Shown in pieces: positions 1-8,260 of a stretch of DNA of 44,187 nucleotides. A model generated the notes under the pieces. It did no database searches and had not been told where the DNA came from. It worked only from the letters and a program-made list of their open reading frames with translations. This DNA comes from Akkermansiaceae bacterium UBA2367 (GTDB lineage: Bacteria > Verrucomicrobiota > Verrucomicrobiia > Verrucomicrobiales > DEV007), in contig DDTJ01000062.1 of NCBI GenBank assembly GCA_002344525.1, forward strand, positions 55,625 through 99,811, read 5' to 3'. The translations under genes and the position numbers were made by a program. Numbering within the stretch: the stretch's first letter is position 1; each line of letters opens with the position of its first letter.

Positions 1-138
1 CATGCCGCATTTCGGGCAATCGCCCGGCACGTCCGACTCGACGCCGGGACACATCGGGCAGAAATATTTCGATGTGGAGGCGGGTTTCGCCTTTCCGTCG
101 CCTTCGTGACGGTGGTATGCGCAGCAGCAATCGCTCAT
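1..138 (-). CDS. Heavy-metal (copper-type) P-type ATPase, N-terminus only
   Basis: The reading frame begins at an ATG (136-138 on the complement) and runs off the left edge, so only the first 46 residues are visible. They start with a Cys/His-rich stretch (SDCCCAYHRH) followed by YFCPMCPGVESDVPGDCPKC. This is the short heavy-metal-binding motif that precedes the HMA or transmembrane part of many CopA/ZntA-like P1B ATPases, and it also occurs in CusB/CusF-like efflux proteins. No ATPase core is visible, so the P-type assignment is inference from this motif. The two upstream minus-strand genes encode Cys-rich exported proteins, which fits a copper or heavy-metal resistance cluster. An efflux-pump periplasmic subunit with the same motif is the alternative. 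Confidence 0.6.
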   Translation of the reverse strand, partial: MSDCCCAYHRHEGDGKAKPASTSKYFCPMCPGVESDVPGDCPKCGM

Positions 139-170
139 GCTCTATCCTCGCCGGATTTTGCGTGGCGGCA

Positions 171-209
171 ACAAAGACCCCGCCGGAAGCGCAGGAGGCC
201 TCCGGCGGG
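171..209 (-). terminator. Hairpin, possible terminator after the small YHS-like gene
   Basis: A 9-bp perfect stem (179-187 with 201-209) lies 27 bp downstream of the stop of the gene at 236-463. On the minus strand it is followed by a weak T-rich run (GTCTTTGTT). The stem is strong but the U tract is poor, so it may only attenuate transcription into the ATPase gene. Confidence 0.45.
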
Positions 210-235
210 ATCGACGGGCGGATCCGCGAACGGGA

Positions 236-463
236 TCACTTCAGCTTCGAGAGATACTTCGCCGGGTTGGCGTCGAACTTCTTCACGCAGGGTTTGCAGC
301 AGAATTTGATCTGCCGTCCGTCATGCACCTTCGTCACGACCTTGCCCATGCTGCCGAGTTCGTTGTCGGTGACAAGGCAGGTCTTGAGCGGATAGGGCGA
401 CGCGGCGAAGGTGAGGCCGGTGGCGAGGAGAAGAAGAGCGGAGAGAGCAAAGATGGTTTTCAT
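236..463 (-). CDS. Small exported YHS/TRASH-like Cys protein
   Basis: 75 residues. Residues 1-20 (MKTIFALSALLLLATGLTFA) form a clear signal peptide, so the mature protein is exported. The remainder has one Cys near residue 29 (KTCLVTDNELGSMG) and a CCKPC group near residue 55, and ends in a KKFDANPAKYLSKLK helix. This layout resembles the small metal-binding YHS/TRASH fold found in copper-handling proteins. The gene lies between the Cys-rich protein at 610-987 and the metal ATPase N-terminus at 1-138, all on one strand, which supports a periplasmic metal-binding role. The metal itself cannot be read from the sequence. Confidence 0.7.
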   Translation of the reverse strand: MKTIFALSALLLLATGLTFAASPYPLKTCLVTDNELGSMGKVVTKVHDGRQIKFCCKPCVKKFDANPAKYLSKLK

Positions 464-512
464 GATGTTTTTGAAATAAATTAGGATGATGGATTGGATA
501 CTTTCGAGAAGT

Positions 513-534
513 GGCGGAATCCGGTGATTCCGCC
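513..534 (-). terminator. Inverted repeat downstream of the Cys-rich gene
   Basis: GGCGGAATC (513-521) pairs perfectly with GATTCCGCC (526-534) across a 4-base loop, 75 bp downstream of the stop at 610. No T tract follows on the minus strand, so it is either a weak or Rho-assisted terminator or simply a repeat. The rest of 464-609 holds no gene that I can support. Confidence 0.35.
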
Positions 535-609
535 GAGACCCCTTCCGGGCAAACCCCGGAGCAAAGGGGGGAGTTCGGAGCGGGTCGGCGAAGGGCCGAC
601 CTCAGCGTA

Positions 610-987
610 TCAAATCAGGAAAGACTGGCGCAGGACAAGGCGCAGCCTAGGAGGACCGGGATCGGGATCGACCGGAACCAAGGTGGGCAGCGCGATTTCC
701 ACGAAACGCGGAGCGACCGAGGCCAGTTCGGGAAGGGAGACTAGCGCCACCAGATCGACGGTGAGGACAGGGACCTTCCCCCCGTCGGCGAGGCGCGGGT
801 TTTTCGCTTGGCAGTCGGAGCAGGGAGCCTCGCCCGGAGCCTCGTGGTGGTCGGCGGCGTCCGATTTCGCGCAGCAGCCATGCGATTCGACCGCCTCGGG
901 AGCGGAGGGCTGGGCGAAGCAACAACAGAGGGGGTTCGCGACGAGAATCGCGAACAGGACCGCGGCGATGCGATGGGAAGCCCTCAT
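610..987 (-). CDS. Cys-rich exported protein, unknown (metal-cluster neighbour)
   Basis: 125 residues, starting at ATG 985-987. A hydrophobic N-terminus (residues 4-19) suggests a signal peptide, with CCCF right at its end. A Cys/His-rich stretch follows: SHGCCAKSDAADHHEAPGEA and then CSDCQ. The C-terminal half is Pro- and Val-rich and has no recognised domain. I do not recognise the family; the pattern recalls small DUF2946/CopL-like proteins next to copper-resistance genes. It is the first gene of a same-strand run with the YHS-like protein and the ATPase, so a metal-responsive export or binding role is plausible but inferred. Confidence 0.55.
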   Translation of the reverse strand: MRASHRIAAVLFAILVANPLCCCFAQPSAPEAVESHGCCAKSDAADHHEAPGEAPCSDCQAKNPRLADGGKVPVLTVDLVALVSLPELASVAPRFVEIALPTLVPVDPDPGPPRLRLVLRQSFLI

Positions 988-1148
988 GTTCGGAGTCTGC
1001 GACCACGCGGGTCGCCCTCTTGTTCAAAGATGGACGAATTTTTCCCGTTCGTCAAAAAGCGTCGCTGTCCCGGGTCGCAAAGCCCCCGATCACGGGTTTC
1101 CAAGCGCCGCGGACGTGGTATAGGTTCCCGAGTCCTTTCCCGGCCCAT

Positions 1149-4100
1149 ATGTCGAATCCTCCCCCCACCCTGCGCGACCCGCTCGCCGAGACCGGGTCTC
1201 CCGGGAAGCTGCCTCGCCCCGACTCCGGCCTGTCCCGAGGCCGCAGCCGCCTCTGGAGCCGCGTCCAGCGCACCCTCTTCAAAAGCGAGACTCCGCGCAC
1301 GGAGGAGTCGATGCTGCCCATGCTCATCGAGGTCTTCGCGGGCTTCACCAAACTCGACGGGCGGGCCGACGAGGCCGAGATCGACTCCATCCTCGGCTTC
1401 CTCCGCTACGACTTCCCCGAGACGGTCTACGCCGAGTTGAAGCAGCTCTTCGTCCGCTCCCTGCGCCGCCGCCAGGATCTCGAGGCCATCGCCTCGAACC
1501 TCGTCAACACCCTGCCGCTGGAGGACAAAATCCTCCTCGGGGTGCAGCTCTACGTCCTCATCAGCCGGGCCGGGCTGCCGAAGGAGAACCTCATCACCTT
1601 CTACCAGTTCATGACGACCCTCGGGGTCGCTTCGGAGGCGATCAACATCGTCTACCAGCTCAACACGAGCGAGCTGTCCCAGATCGACGGGGGCGGCTCC
1701 CTCGCCGGAGGCCGGGCCGGGTCCGGGGAGAGCCACCGTCTCGAATCCCTCGTCCTCTCGACCAAGGAGCCCGCCGACATCACCATCCCGGCCTCGGAGG
1801 ACGAGCACTCCGTCGTCGCCTTCCGTTTCCAGAGCCTCGTTCTCGTGAAGAACCTCGGCCCCGCCCCCATCCTCGCGCGGGGCCGCCAGGTCAACGCGGG
1901 CGAGTTCTGCCGCGTCTACGAGGGGCAGCGGCTCATCATCGGGGAGGAGGTCCTCGCCTTCGAGGATCTCGTCTTCTACTTCAACACGAAGAAGAACCTC
2001 TCCTCCGTCCAGCTCTATCTCGCCCTCGACGGCAACGGGAACCACTTCATCGAGAAGACCCGCACGAAGCAGAGCTACCTGCGCGTCTCCTTCGGGTTGA
2101 AAATCCAAGTCGAGGTCCTCAACGCCACCGACGCCGTCATCGGGACGCGCCCCTTGGAAAAAGGCGACAAGTTCGAAGTCACCTCGCGGGAGCGAATCGA
2201 CTTCCCCGACCACAGCGAGATCTCCTTCGACGACCTGCGGCGCAAGGCTCGCGAGCTGGGCGGGCGCTACAGCCTGCCGCCGAACCGCACCGTCTATCTC
2301 GTCTCGAACGATCCTGATAAACTCTCCCCAGGTGACATCCTCCTCTCCCCCGGCGCGCCGGGTCGCATCCTCCTGCGCATCCGCTGCGACAACAGCACGA
2401 AGACGGGCTTGGTCGAAGTGCTCGAAAGCGAGCGTCCCGTCGCGGTCGAAGGCCAGCCGGTGCGGGGCTCGGCCCCGCTCAAGGACGGCAGCGTCATCTC
2501 GCTGGGCAGCGACCAGTTCCTCCGCTGCCACTTCACCGAGGGCATCATCGAGGAGGAGCGCAACGTCATCGCCACCCTGCGCGTGCGCGAGATCGCCCAC
2601 AGCTACGACCGCAAGATCCCCGCTCTCGACGGCATCTCCTTCACCATCCAGCGCGGCGAGATGGTCTGCGTGATGGGGCCGAGCGGCTGCGGCAAGAGCA
2701 CCCTCTTGAAAGCCCTCGGCGGCCAGCTCAAGCCGCGCAGCGGGCGCATCGACCTGAACGGCGTCGATCTCTACTCCGAGCACGAGAACCTGAAGAGCTA
2801 CATCGCCATCATCCCGCAGGACGAGACCTTCGACCCCCTCCTTACCGTCGAGGAGAACCTGGACACCGCCGCCGCGATGCGGGCACCGCATTTCCCCGTG
2901 GCCGAGCGCCGCCGCCGCGTCGATTCGAAGCTGATCGAACTGGGGCTGAACGAGATCCGCCACCGCCTCGCCGGCGACCAGGAGACGAAAAGCCTCTCCG
3001 GCGGGCAGCGCCGCCGCCTCAACGCGGGCATGGACATGATCGGCATCGCCGACGTCTACCTCTTCGACGAGCCGACCTCGGGCCTGTCGTCGAAGGACTC
3101 CGAGCACGTCCTCGAAATGATCCGGGGCCTGACCCACAACAAGATCACCCTCGTGTCCATCCACCAGCCCAGCAGCCGCCTCTTCCACATGTTCGACAAG
3201 GCCCTGCTCCTCGACAACGGCGGGCGCATGGCCTTCTTCGGCACGCCCACGCAGATGCTCGAATACTTCCACGAGGCGCGGAAGCAGGAGGGCATCTACA
3301 CCGCCGCCGCGCCCGCCGCCTGCGAAGGGGCCGAGGGCATCCTCGCCCTGACTCCCGACTTCATCTTCGACGTGCTCGAAACGCCCCTACGCGACCTCGG
3401 CGGCGACATCATCTACGAGCGCGACGCGAGGGGCAACCTCATCCCGGCGCGGCGTTTCAACGCCTCCTTGTGGTCCGAGCGCTTCCAGACCCACCGCCTC
3501 CTCGAAGAGGTGAACCTGCGCGAGTACGACAGCGACACCGCCCAGACCGCGACCATCCACAAGACCCCGCAGGCCCCGCCGCGCAAGCTGCGGCACGACT
3601 GGGTGCGCTTCTCGAACCAGTTCAAGCGGGCCTTCCTCAGCAAGCTGCGGAACCGGGCCAACCTCGCCACGACCCTGCTGGAGGCCCCGGCGCTCGCGCT
3701 GCTCATCGCCATGGTCATGCGTTACTCCGAGGATGGCGAATACAACTTCGCCAACGCCTTCCACATCCCCACCTACCTCTTCCTCGGCCTCGTCACCGCC
3801 CTCTTCCTCGGCATGACGAACTCCGCCGAGGAGATCATCCGCGACCGCAACCTCCTCCAGCGCGAGCGCCACCACGGCTTCCGCGTCGGCGGCTACATCA
3901 TCGGGAAATACCTCTCCCTCGGCTTCTTCGCGCTGATCCAGTGCGTCATCTACCTCCTCATCGGCGACGCCATCCTCGGCATCCGCGACATGTTCCTGCC
4001 GAACCTGCTCTGGATGTTCTCCACCGCCTTCGTCGGGATCGCGGCGGGGCTTTTCATCTCCAGCGTCGTGAGCAGCCCGAAGACGGCCATCAACATCATC

Positions 4101-4844
4101 CCCCTCATCCTGATCCCGAACATCATCCTCGGCGGGGCGCTCATCAAATACGACGAGATGAACCGCAGCTTCGACATCATCCAGAACATCCGGCAGTGGT
4201 TCGTGCCCGACGACCAGAAGGAGGAGGCGAGCAAGCTCAAGGTGCCCGCCATCTGCCACCTGATGCCCCTGCGCTGGAGCTACGAGGCCATCATCATCCT
4301 CCACGCCGAGCACAACCCCGCGAGCCGGTTGACCAACTACATCAACGCGGAGATCCAGAAATTCGGCCTCATCCCGATCGACCAGAAGCTGACCGAGGAG
4401 CAGGACGAGCGCCTCTACCAGTTCAAGCAGGCGCTCTCCGTGATCCACGGCATCCGCGGCAAATCGCCCGGCGAGGTCAAACGCCAGATGGCCCGCATCC
4501 GCCGCGACCTCGACCGGGGGACCTTCGACCCGGAACCCTATTACGGGAGCGGGGAGACCGCCGGGAAGAGCTACACCGTCGGCGAACTCTACCTCAACAC
4601 CAAGGTGCAGGATCTCTTCACCCGCGCCGAGGTCGAGCGCGTGGACCATCGCCGGCAGGACAACCCGCCGAACGTCTTCTTCGGGGCGGAGCGCCAGTTC
4701 CGCTTCCCGCCGCACAGCGGGCAGCCCCTCTTCGGCTTCGCCATCAAGACCGTCACCCTGAACCTCCTCGCGATGTTCGCCTTCGTCGTCGTCGCCTTCT
4801 TCGCCCTGCGGGCGAGCTTGAAACGGCAGTTGCAGAAAGTGTGA
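1149..4844 (+). CDS. ABCG-type transporter with TerB-like and FHA-like N-terminal regions
   Basis: 1231 residues from ATG 1149; an in-frame upstream start at 1020 exists but adds a low-complexity leader. Residues about 55-170 are an all-alpha segment like TerB/DnaJ-A domains. Residues about 222-465 contain beta-rich modules, the second ending LKDGSVISLGSDQF like an FHA fold. The ABC ATPase has Walker A GPSGCGKST (510-518), LSGGQ (616-620), Walker B VYLFDEPTSGL (636-646) and H-loop H672. ABCG motifs are followed by an ABC2 membrane domain: hydrophobic helices around 836-860, 870-895, 915-940, 955-1000, and a final one near the C-terminus. It is a half-transporter that should dimerise in the inner membrane. 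Mycobacterial Rv1747 (FHA-FHA-ABC-ABCG) is a precedent for FHA fusion. The substrate is unknown. Confidence 0.85.
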   Translation: MSNPPPTLRDPLAETGSPGKLPRPDSGLSRGRSRLWSRVQRTLFKSETPRTEESMLPMLIEVFAGFTKLDGRADEAEIDSILGFLRYDFPETVYAELKQLFVRSLRRRQDLEAIASNLVNTLPLEDKILLGVQLYVLISRAGLPKENLITFYQFMTTLGVASEAINIVYQLNTSELSQIDGGGSLAGGRAGSGESHRLESLVLSTKEPADITIPASEDEHSVVAFRFQSLVLVKNLGPAPILARGRQVNAGEFCRVYEGQRLIIGEEVLAFEDLVFYFNTKKNLSSVQLYLALDGNGNHFIEKTRTKQSYLRVSFGLKIQVEVLNATDAVIGTRPLEKGDKFEVTSRERIDFPDHSEISFDDLRRKARELGGRYSLPPNRTVYLVSNDPDKLSPGDILLSPGAPGRILLRIRCDNSTKTGLVEVLESERPVAVEGQPVRGSAPLKDGSVISLGSDQFLRCHFTEGIIEEERNVIATLRVREIAHSYDRKIPALDGISFTIQRGEMVCVMGPSGCGKSTLLKALGGQLKPRSGRIDLNGVDLYSEHENLKSYIAIIPQDETFDPLLTVEENLDTAAAMRAPHFPVAERRRRVDSKLIELGLNEIRHRLAGDQETKSLSGGQRRRLNAGMDMIGIADVYLFDEPTSGLSSKDSEHVLEMIRGLTHNKITLVSIHQPSSRLFHMFDKALLLDNGGRMAFFGTPTQMLEYFHEARKQEGIYTAAAPAACEGAEGILALTPDFIFDVLETPLRDLGGDIIYERDARGNLIPARRFNASLWSERFQTHRLLEEVNLREYDSDTAQTATIHKTPQAPPRKLRHDWVRFSNQFKRAFLSKLRNRANLATTLLEAPALALLIAMVMRYSEDGEYNFANAFHIPTYLFLGLVTALFLGMTNSAEEIIRDRNLLQRERHHGFRVGGYIIGKYLSLGFFALIQCVIYLLIGDAILGIRDMFLPNLLWMFSTAFVGIAAGLFISSVVSSPKTAINIIPLILIPNIILGGALIKYDEMNRSFDIIQNIRQWFVPDDQKEEASKLKVPAICHLMPLRWSYEAIIILHAEHNPASRLTNYINAEIQKFGLIPIDQKLTEEQDERLYQFKQALSVIHGIRGKSPGEVKRQMARIRRDLDRGTFDPEPYYGSGETAGKSYTVGELYLNTKVQDLFTRAEVERVDHRRQDNPPNVFFGAERQFRFPPHSGQPLFGFAIKTVTLNLLAMFAFVVVAFFALRASLKRQLQKV

Positions 4845-4968
4845 CGCCGTCGGTGGCCGCAACCCGTGCTTCGGTCGAACGTCGAAGGGAGTCTCCACGG
4901 ACCAGTTGATTTTTCCCGGGGGTCGATCATGCTTCGACCCGCCCTTTTCAAAGAGGCCCCCATCCACC

Positions 4969-6447
4969 ATGTCAGACCCCTCCGCAACACCGCCCGTGGA
5001 AGACCTCGGAACCCTGCTCCGGATCCGCCGCGAGAAGCTCGAAGCCCTCCGCGCCCTCGGGGTTGATCCCTTCGGCCAAGGCTACGAGACGACCCATTCC
5101 CCCGGAGCACTCCGCGCCGGATTCGAGGAGGGGCAGGCAGTGCGCGTCGCGGGCCGCATCACCGCCCAGCGCGATATGGGCAAGAGCCACTTCCTCGACC
5201 TCTCGGACCTCGATGGGCGCATCCAGATCTTCGTGAACAAAGGGGCCGTCGGCGAGGAGCAATGGGCCGCCTACAAGCTGCTCGACATCGGCGACTGGAT
5301 CGGCGTCTCCGGGGAGACCTTCCTCACGAAGACGGAGGAGCCCTCGGTGAAGGCCCAGGAGGTGACGGTGCTCTCGAAGTCCCTCCGCCCCCTGCCCTCG
5401 AAGTGGCACGGGGTCGTCGATCCGCAGATCAAATACCGCCAGCGCTACCTCGACCTCGTTGCCAACGAGCGTTCCCGCGAGATTTTCAAAAAACGCTGCA
5501 TCATCGTCGCGGAGATCCGCCGCTACCTGCAGGAGCGCGGCTTCTACGAGGTGGAGACGCCGATGCTGCAGGACGTGCCCGGCGGCGCGGCGGCGCAGCC
5601 CTTTGAGACGCGCCACAACGCGCTGGGGATGGACATGTATCTGCGCATCGCGCCGGAGCTCTACCTGAAGCGCCTCCTCGTGGGGGGCTTCGAGAAGGTC
5701 TTCGAGCTGAACCGCAGCTTCCGCAACGAGGGCATCAGCCGCCGCCACAACCCGGAATTCACCATGCTGGAGGCCTACTGGGCCTACGCCGATTTCGAGA
5801 AAATGGCCGATCTCGTCGAGGATCTCGTCTGCCATCTCGCGGAGAAATTCTGCGGCGGCCTGCAGATCGAGCACCGCGACGCCGAGGGCAAGGTGACGAA
5901 GACCATCGACCTCTCCCGCCCGTGGAAGCGCGCCCGCTACCGCGACCTCGTCGCCGCCGCGGTCGGGGCGGACTGGTGGGATCTCGACACCGCCGGACGC
6001 CGCGCCCGCTGCGGCACGCTCGGGGTGGAGATCTCGCCGGAGATGGAGGACTACGAGATCTCGCAGCAGGTCTTCGAAAAGCTGGTCGAGGAAAAGATGA
6101 TCGACCCCGTCTTCGTCACCCACGTCTCGAAGGAGCTGGTGCCGCTGGCGAAGCAGAACGCGGAGGACGCTTCCATCGTCGATGTCTACGAGCTGATCAT
6201 CAACGGCGCGGAAATTTCGCCGGGCTACTCCGAGTTGAACGATCCCGACGCGCAGCGCTGCCGCCTTGAGGAGCAGGCCGGCGAGGAGGTGCAGAAGATC
6301 GACGAGGATTTCCTCCTCGCCCTCGAATACGGCATGCCCCCGGCGGGCGGCATCGGCATCGGCATCGACCGGCTCCTGATGATGCTGACCGGGGCCGAAT
6401 CGATCCGCGACGTGGTGCTGTTCCCGCAGTTGAAGCGGCGGGAGTGA
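4969..6447 (+). CDS. lysS: Lysyl-tRNA synthetase, class II
   Basis: 492 residues, usual length for bacterial LysS. It charges tRNA-Lys with lysine using ATP in the cytoplasm. The N-terminal OB fold (VRVAGRITAQRDMGKSHFLD, about residues 60-80) binds the anticodon. The class II core shows motif 2 (FRNEGISRRHNPEFTMLE, from about residue 251) and motif 3 (GGIGIGIDRLLMML, from about residue 459). ATG 4969 was chosen over an upstream in-frame start at 4906 because homology-like sequence begins here and an AAAGAGG box lies 12 bp upstream. It follows the ABC transporter by 124 bp with no visible terminator. Confidence 0.97.
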   Translation: MSDPSATPPVEDLGTLLRIRREKLEALRALGVDPFGQGYETTHSPGALRAGFEEGQAVRVAGRITAQRDMGKSHFLDLSDLDGRIQIFVNKGAVGEEQWAAYKLLDIGDWIGVSGETFLTKTEEPSVKAQEVTVLSKSLRPLPSKWHGVVDPQIKYRQRYLDLVANERSREIFKKRCIIVAEIRRYLQERGFYEVETPMLQDVPGGAAAQPFETRHNALGMDMYLRIAPELYLKRLLVGGFEKVFELNRSFRNEGISRRHNPEFTMLEAYWAYADFEKMADLVEDLVCHLAEKFCGGLQIEHRDAEGKVTKTIDLSRPWKRARYRDLVAAAVGADWWDLDTAGRRARCGTLGVEISPEMEDYEISQQVFEKLVEEKMIDPVFVTHVSKELVPLAKQNAEDASIVDVYELIINGAEISPGYSELNDPDAQRCRLEEQAGEEVQKIDEDFLLALEYGMPPAGGIGIGIDRLLMMLTGAESIRDVVLFPQLKRRE

Positions 6448-6463
6448 ATCCCGGTGGGTTGCG

Positions 6464-7098
6464 CTACTCGGGACGGTGGGTTGCGATCCTCTGCTCCAGC
6501 GCCGCCTTGATCGCCTCCAGCTCGGGCCGCTCGGCCTCCCTCGCCTCGATCCGCTTCTCGCCGATGCGGTCGTCGGTTTGGTAGGAATGGTCGCGCTTGA
6601 GGTAGACGGCCCCGCCGGAGATCGTTTCCCGCTTCTCGTATTGGATCACGTAGACGCCCCCGAGTTCGCCGACCGGAAAAACGCGGTCGTCGCCTCGCCC
6701 GCGTTCTGATGGGCGGAAAGGGTGATCCCCCCAGACCAAAAAGCGGCGGGGAGGAGGTAGTTCTCCTGGATTCCCTGGCGAGGGCCGAGGATGGCCTCGA
6801 TCTGCTTGAGATGAAAGGCTTTCAGGAACTCGACCGACTGCTCGATGAGAACGAGATCGGCTTTGGTCTTTTCGTCGTTTCTGAATCGTTCCAGTTCTTC
6901 ACGCATTTCCGCTTCCTTCTGACGGCTTTGGGCCTCTCTTTCTTCGGACGACAGGTTGGGGGCGTTGGGGTCCGAGAACCAAGCGGTTAAGAAGAAGCTC
7001 TTATTCGGAAGCAAGTGAAGGGTGAGTGCGAACGAAGAAAATCCCGGAAAGGCGATCATGAGGAGGGCGACGAAGGCGGGAGGCGGCACAAGCTTCAT
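6464..7098 (-). pseudogene. Exported protein gene of unknown function, frameshifted
   Basis: Two overlapping minus frames join into one protein at a run of five A on the plus strand (6676-6680). The first frame reads to ...NAGEATTAFF and then stops at 6646. The other frame continues FPVGELGGVYVIQYEKRETI through to 6464. The joined product starts with a hydrophobic segment (MKLVPPPAFVALLMIAFPGF at 7098; an upstream start at 7191 is possible) and has a charged coiled-coil middle (SSEEREAQSRQKEAEMREEL). I do not recognise the family. The one-base indel in a homopolymer could be real decay or a sequencing error. It converges with lysS, 16 bp apart. Confidence 0.6.
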
Positions 7099-7245
7099 GG
7101 ACCGAATAACGGATCGGTTGGCCCCGACCTTAGCCCGGAGGGCTCTCGATCCAAGCTGCGTCACCGAGCGCCATTCGCCATCGTGGTTCATGTCGTCAAG
7201 AATGACGGGTGGAATCGCGGGAAGACGTCGGAGGACGCGCCAGCG

Positions 7246-7319
7246 CTGTAGCCGGCCTCAGTGAGGCCGGATCGGATGCTCTAATGACGCCCGACCGAGG
7301 TCGATGGCCTCGGCTACAG
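7246..7319. repeat. Mini element bounded by CTGTAGCCG inverted repeats
   Basis: CTGTAGCCG (7246-7254) and its exact complement CGGCTACAG (7311-7319) bound a 74-bp intergenic segment. Inside the left end is a perfect hairpin: CCGGCCTC, loop AGT, GAGGCCGG (7252-7270). CTGTAGCCG recurs at 18904-18912, so it is a dispersed motif. It lies just downstream of metF and could stop transcription. Confidence 0.45.
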
Positions 7320-7335
7320 ATTCCAGATCAAAGGA

Positions 7336-8238
7336 TCACACCCGCCACCCCACATTCCCCAAAATCTCTCGCGTCGCCCCGGCCTGGTTCAGGGTGTAGT
7401 AATGGATGCCCGCGACGCCGCTGGCGAGCAGTTCGGCGGTTTGCTCGGAGGCGTGCTGGATGCCAATTTCGTAGACGGCCTTCGGATCGTCCTCGGCGGC
7501 GAGGAGGTCGCGGAGGAGCTTCGCGGGGACCCGTGCGCCGCCCGCCAGCTCGGCCATGCGCCTCATGCTGGCGAGGCTGGTGATGGGCAGAAGTCCGGCG
7601 AGGATGGGGACGCGGATGCCGGCGAGGTCGCAGCGCTCGACGAAGTCGTGGAAGTCGCGGTTGTCGAAGAAAAGCTGAGTGCAGATGTAGTCGGCTCCGG
7701 CATCGACCTTGGCCTTGAGATGGTCGATCTCGAGGAGGCGGTTGGGCGTGGCGGGGTGGCCTTCGGGAAAGCCGGCGACGCCGATGCCGAAGCCGCGCGG
7801 ATCGGGATGCGTGCCGTCGGCATTGAAGCGCCGGATGTGGCGGACGAGGTCGGAGGCGTGGCGGCAGAAGTCGAGGCCGTGGTCGTGGTCGGGACGGTCG
7901 CGGGGGGCGTCGCCGCGCAGGGCGAGGAGGTTGCCGACGCCGAGCGCGGCGTAGTCGCGGAGGATGGTGTCGATGTCCTCCTCGCGGTGGTTCACGCAGG
8001 TGAAGTGGGGGACGGGATCGAGCGCGGTGTTTTCCCTGACGTGCTTCACGAGCGCCCGGGTGGCGTCGCGGGTGGAGCCGCCCGCGCCGTAGGTAAGGCT
8101 GACGAAGGCGGGGTTCGCCGCGGCGAGCTCGTCGATGACGTCATGCAGCTTCCCGCGGGCCTCGTCGGTCTTCGCCGGGAAGAACTCGAAGGAGAGCGTG
8201 GGGCCGTCGGACCGGGCGAAGTGGTCGAGGATGTGCAT
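7336..8238 (-). CDS. metF: 5,10-methylenetetrahydrofolate reductase
   Basis: 300 residues, normal bacterial MetF length. It reduces 5,10-methylene-THF to 5-methyl-THF with FAD and a nicotinamide cofactor. Family signatures are visible: LSFEFFPAKTDEARGKL near the N-terminus (substrate Glu), FVSLTYGAGGSTRD, HFTCVNHREEDI, and LLALRGDAPRD (FAD-binding region). It is the last gene of metE-glyA-metF on the minus strand, 22 bp after glyA, so co-transcription is likely. It supplies the methyl donor used by MetE encoded upstream. Confidence 0.96.
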   Translation of the reverse strand: MHILDHFARSDGPTLSFEFFPAKTDEARGKLHDVIDELAAANPAFVSLTYGAGGSTRDATRALVKHVRENTALDPVPHFTCVNHREEDIDTILRDYAALGVGNLLALRGDAPRDRPDHDHGLDFCRHASDLVRHIRRFNADGTHPDPRGFGIGVAGFPEGHPATPNRLLEIDHLKAKVDAGADYICTQLFFDNRDFHDFVERCDLAGIRVPILAGLLPITSLASMRRMAELAGGARVPAKLLRDLLAAEDDPKAVYEIGIQHASEQTAELLASGVAGIHYYTLNQAGATREILGNVGWRV

Positions 8239-8260
8239 GGGTCAGGATCGTCGCCGGTTG

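Noticed and set aside
984..3272. 762-codon open frame antisense to the ABC transporter
   Set aside because: Low-complexity Glu/Val/Ala/Asp composition mirrors the codons of the ABC gene, which has intact Walker motifs.
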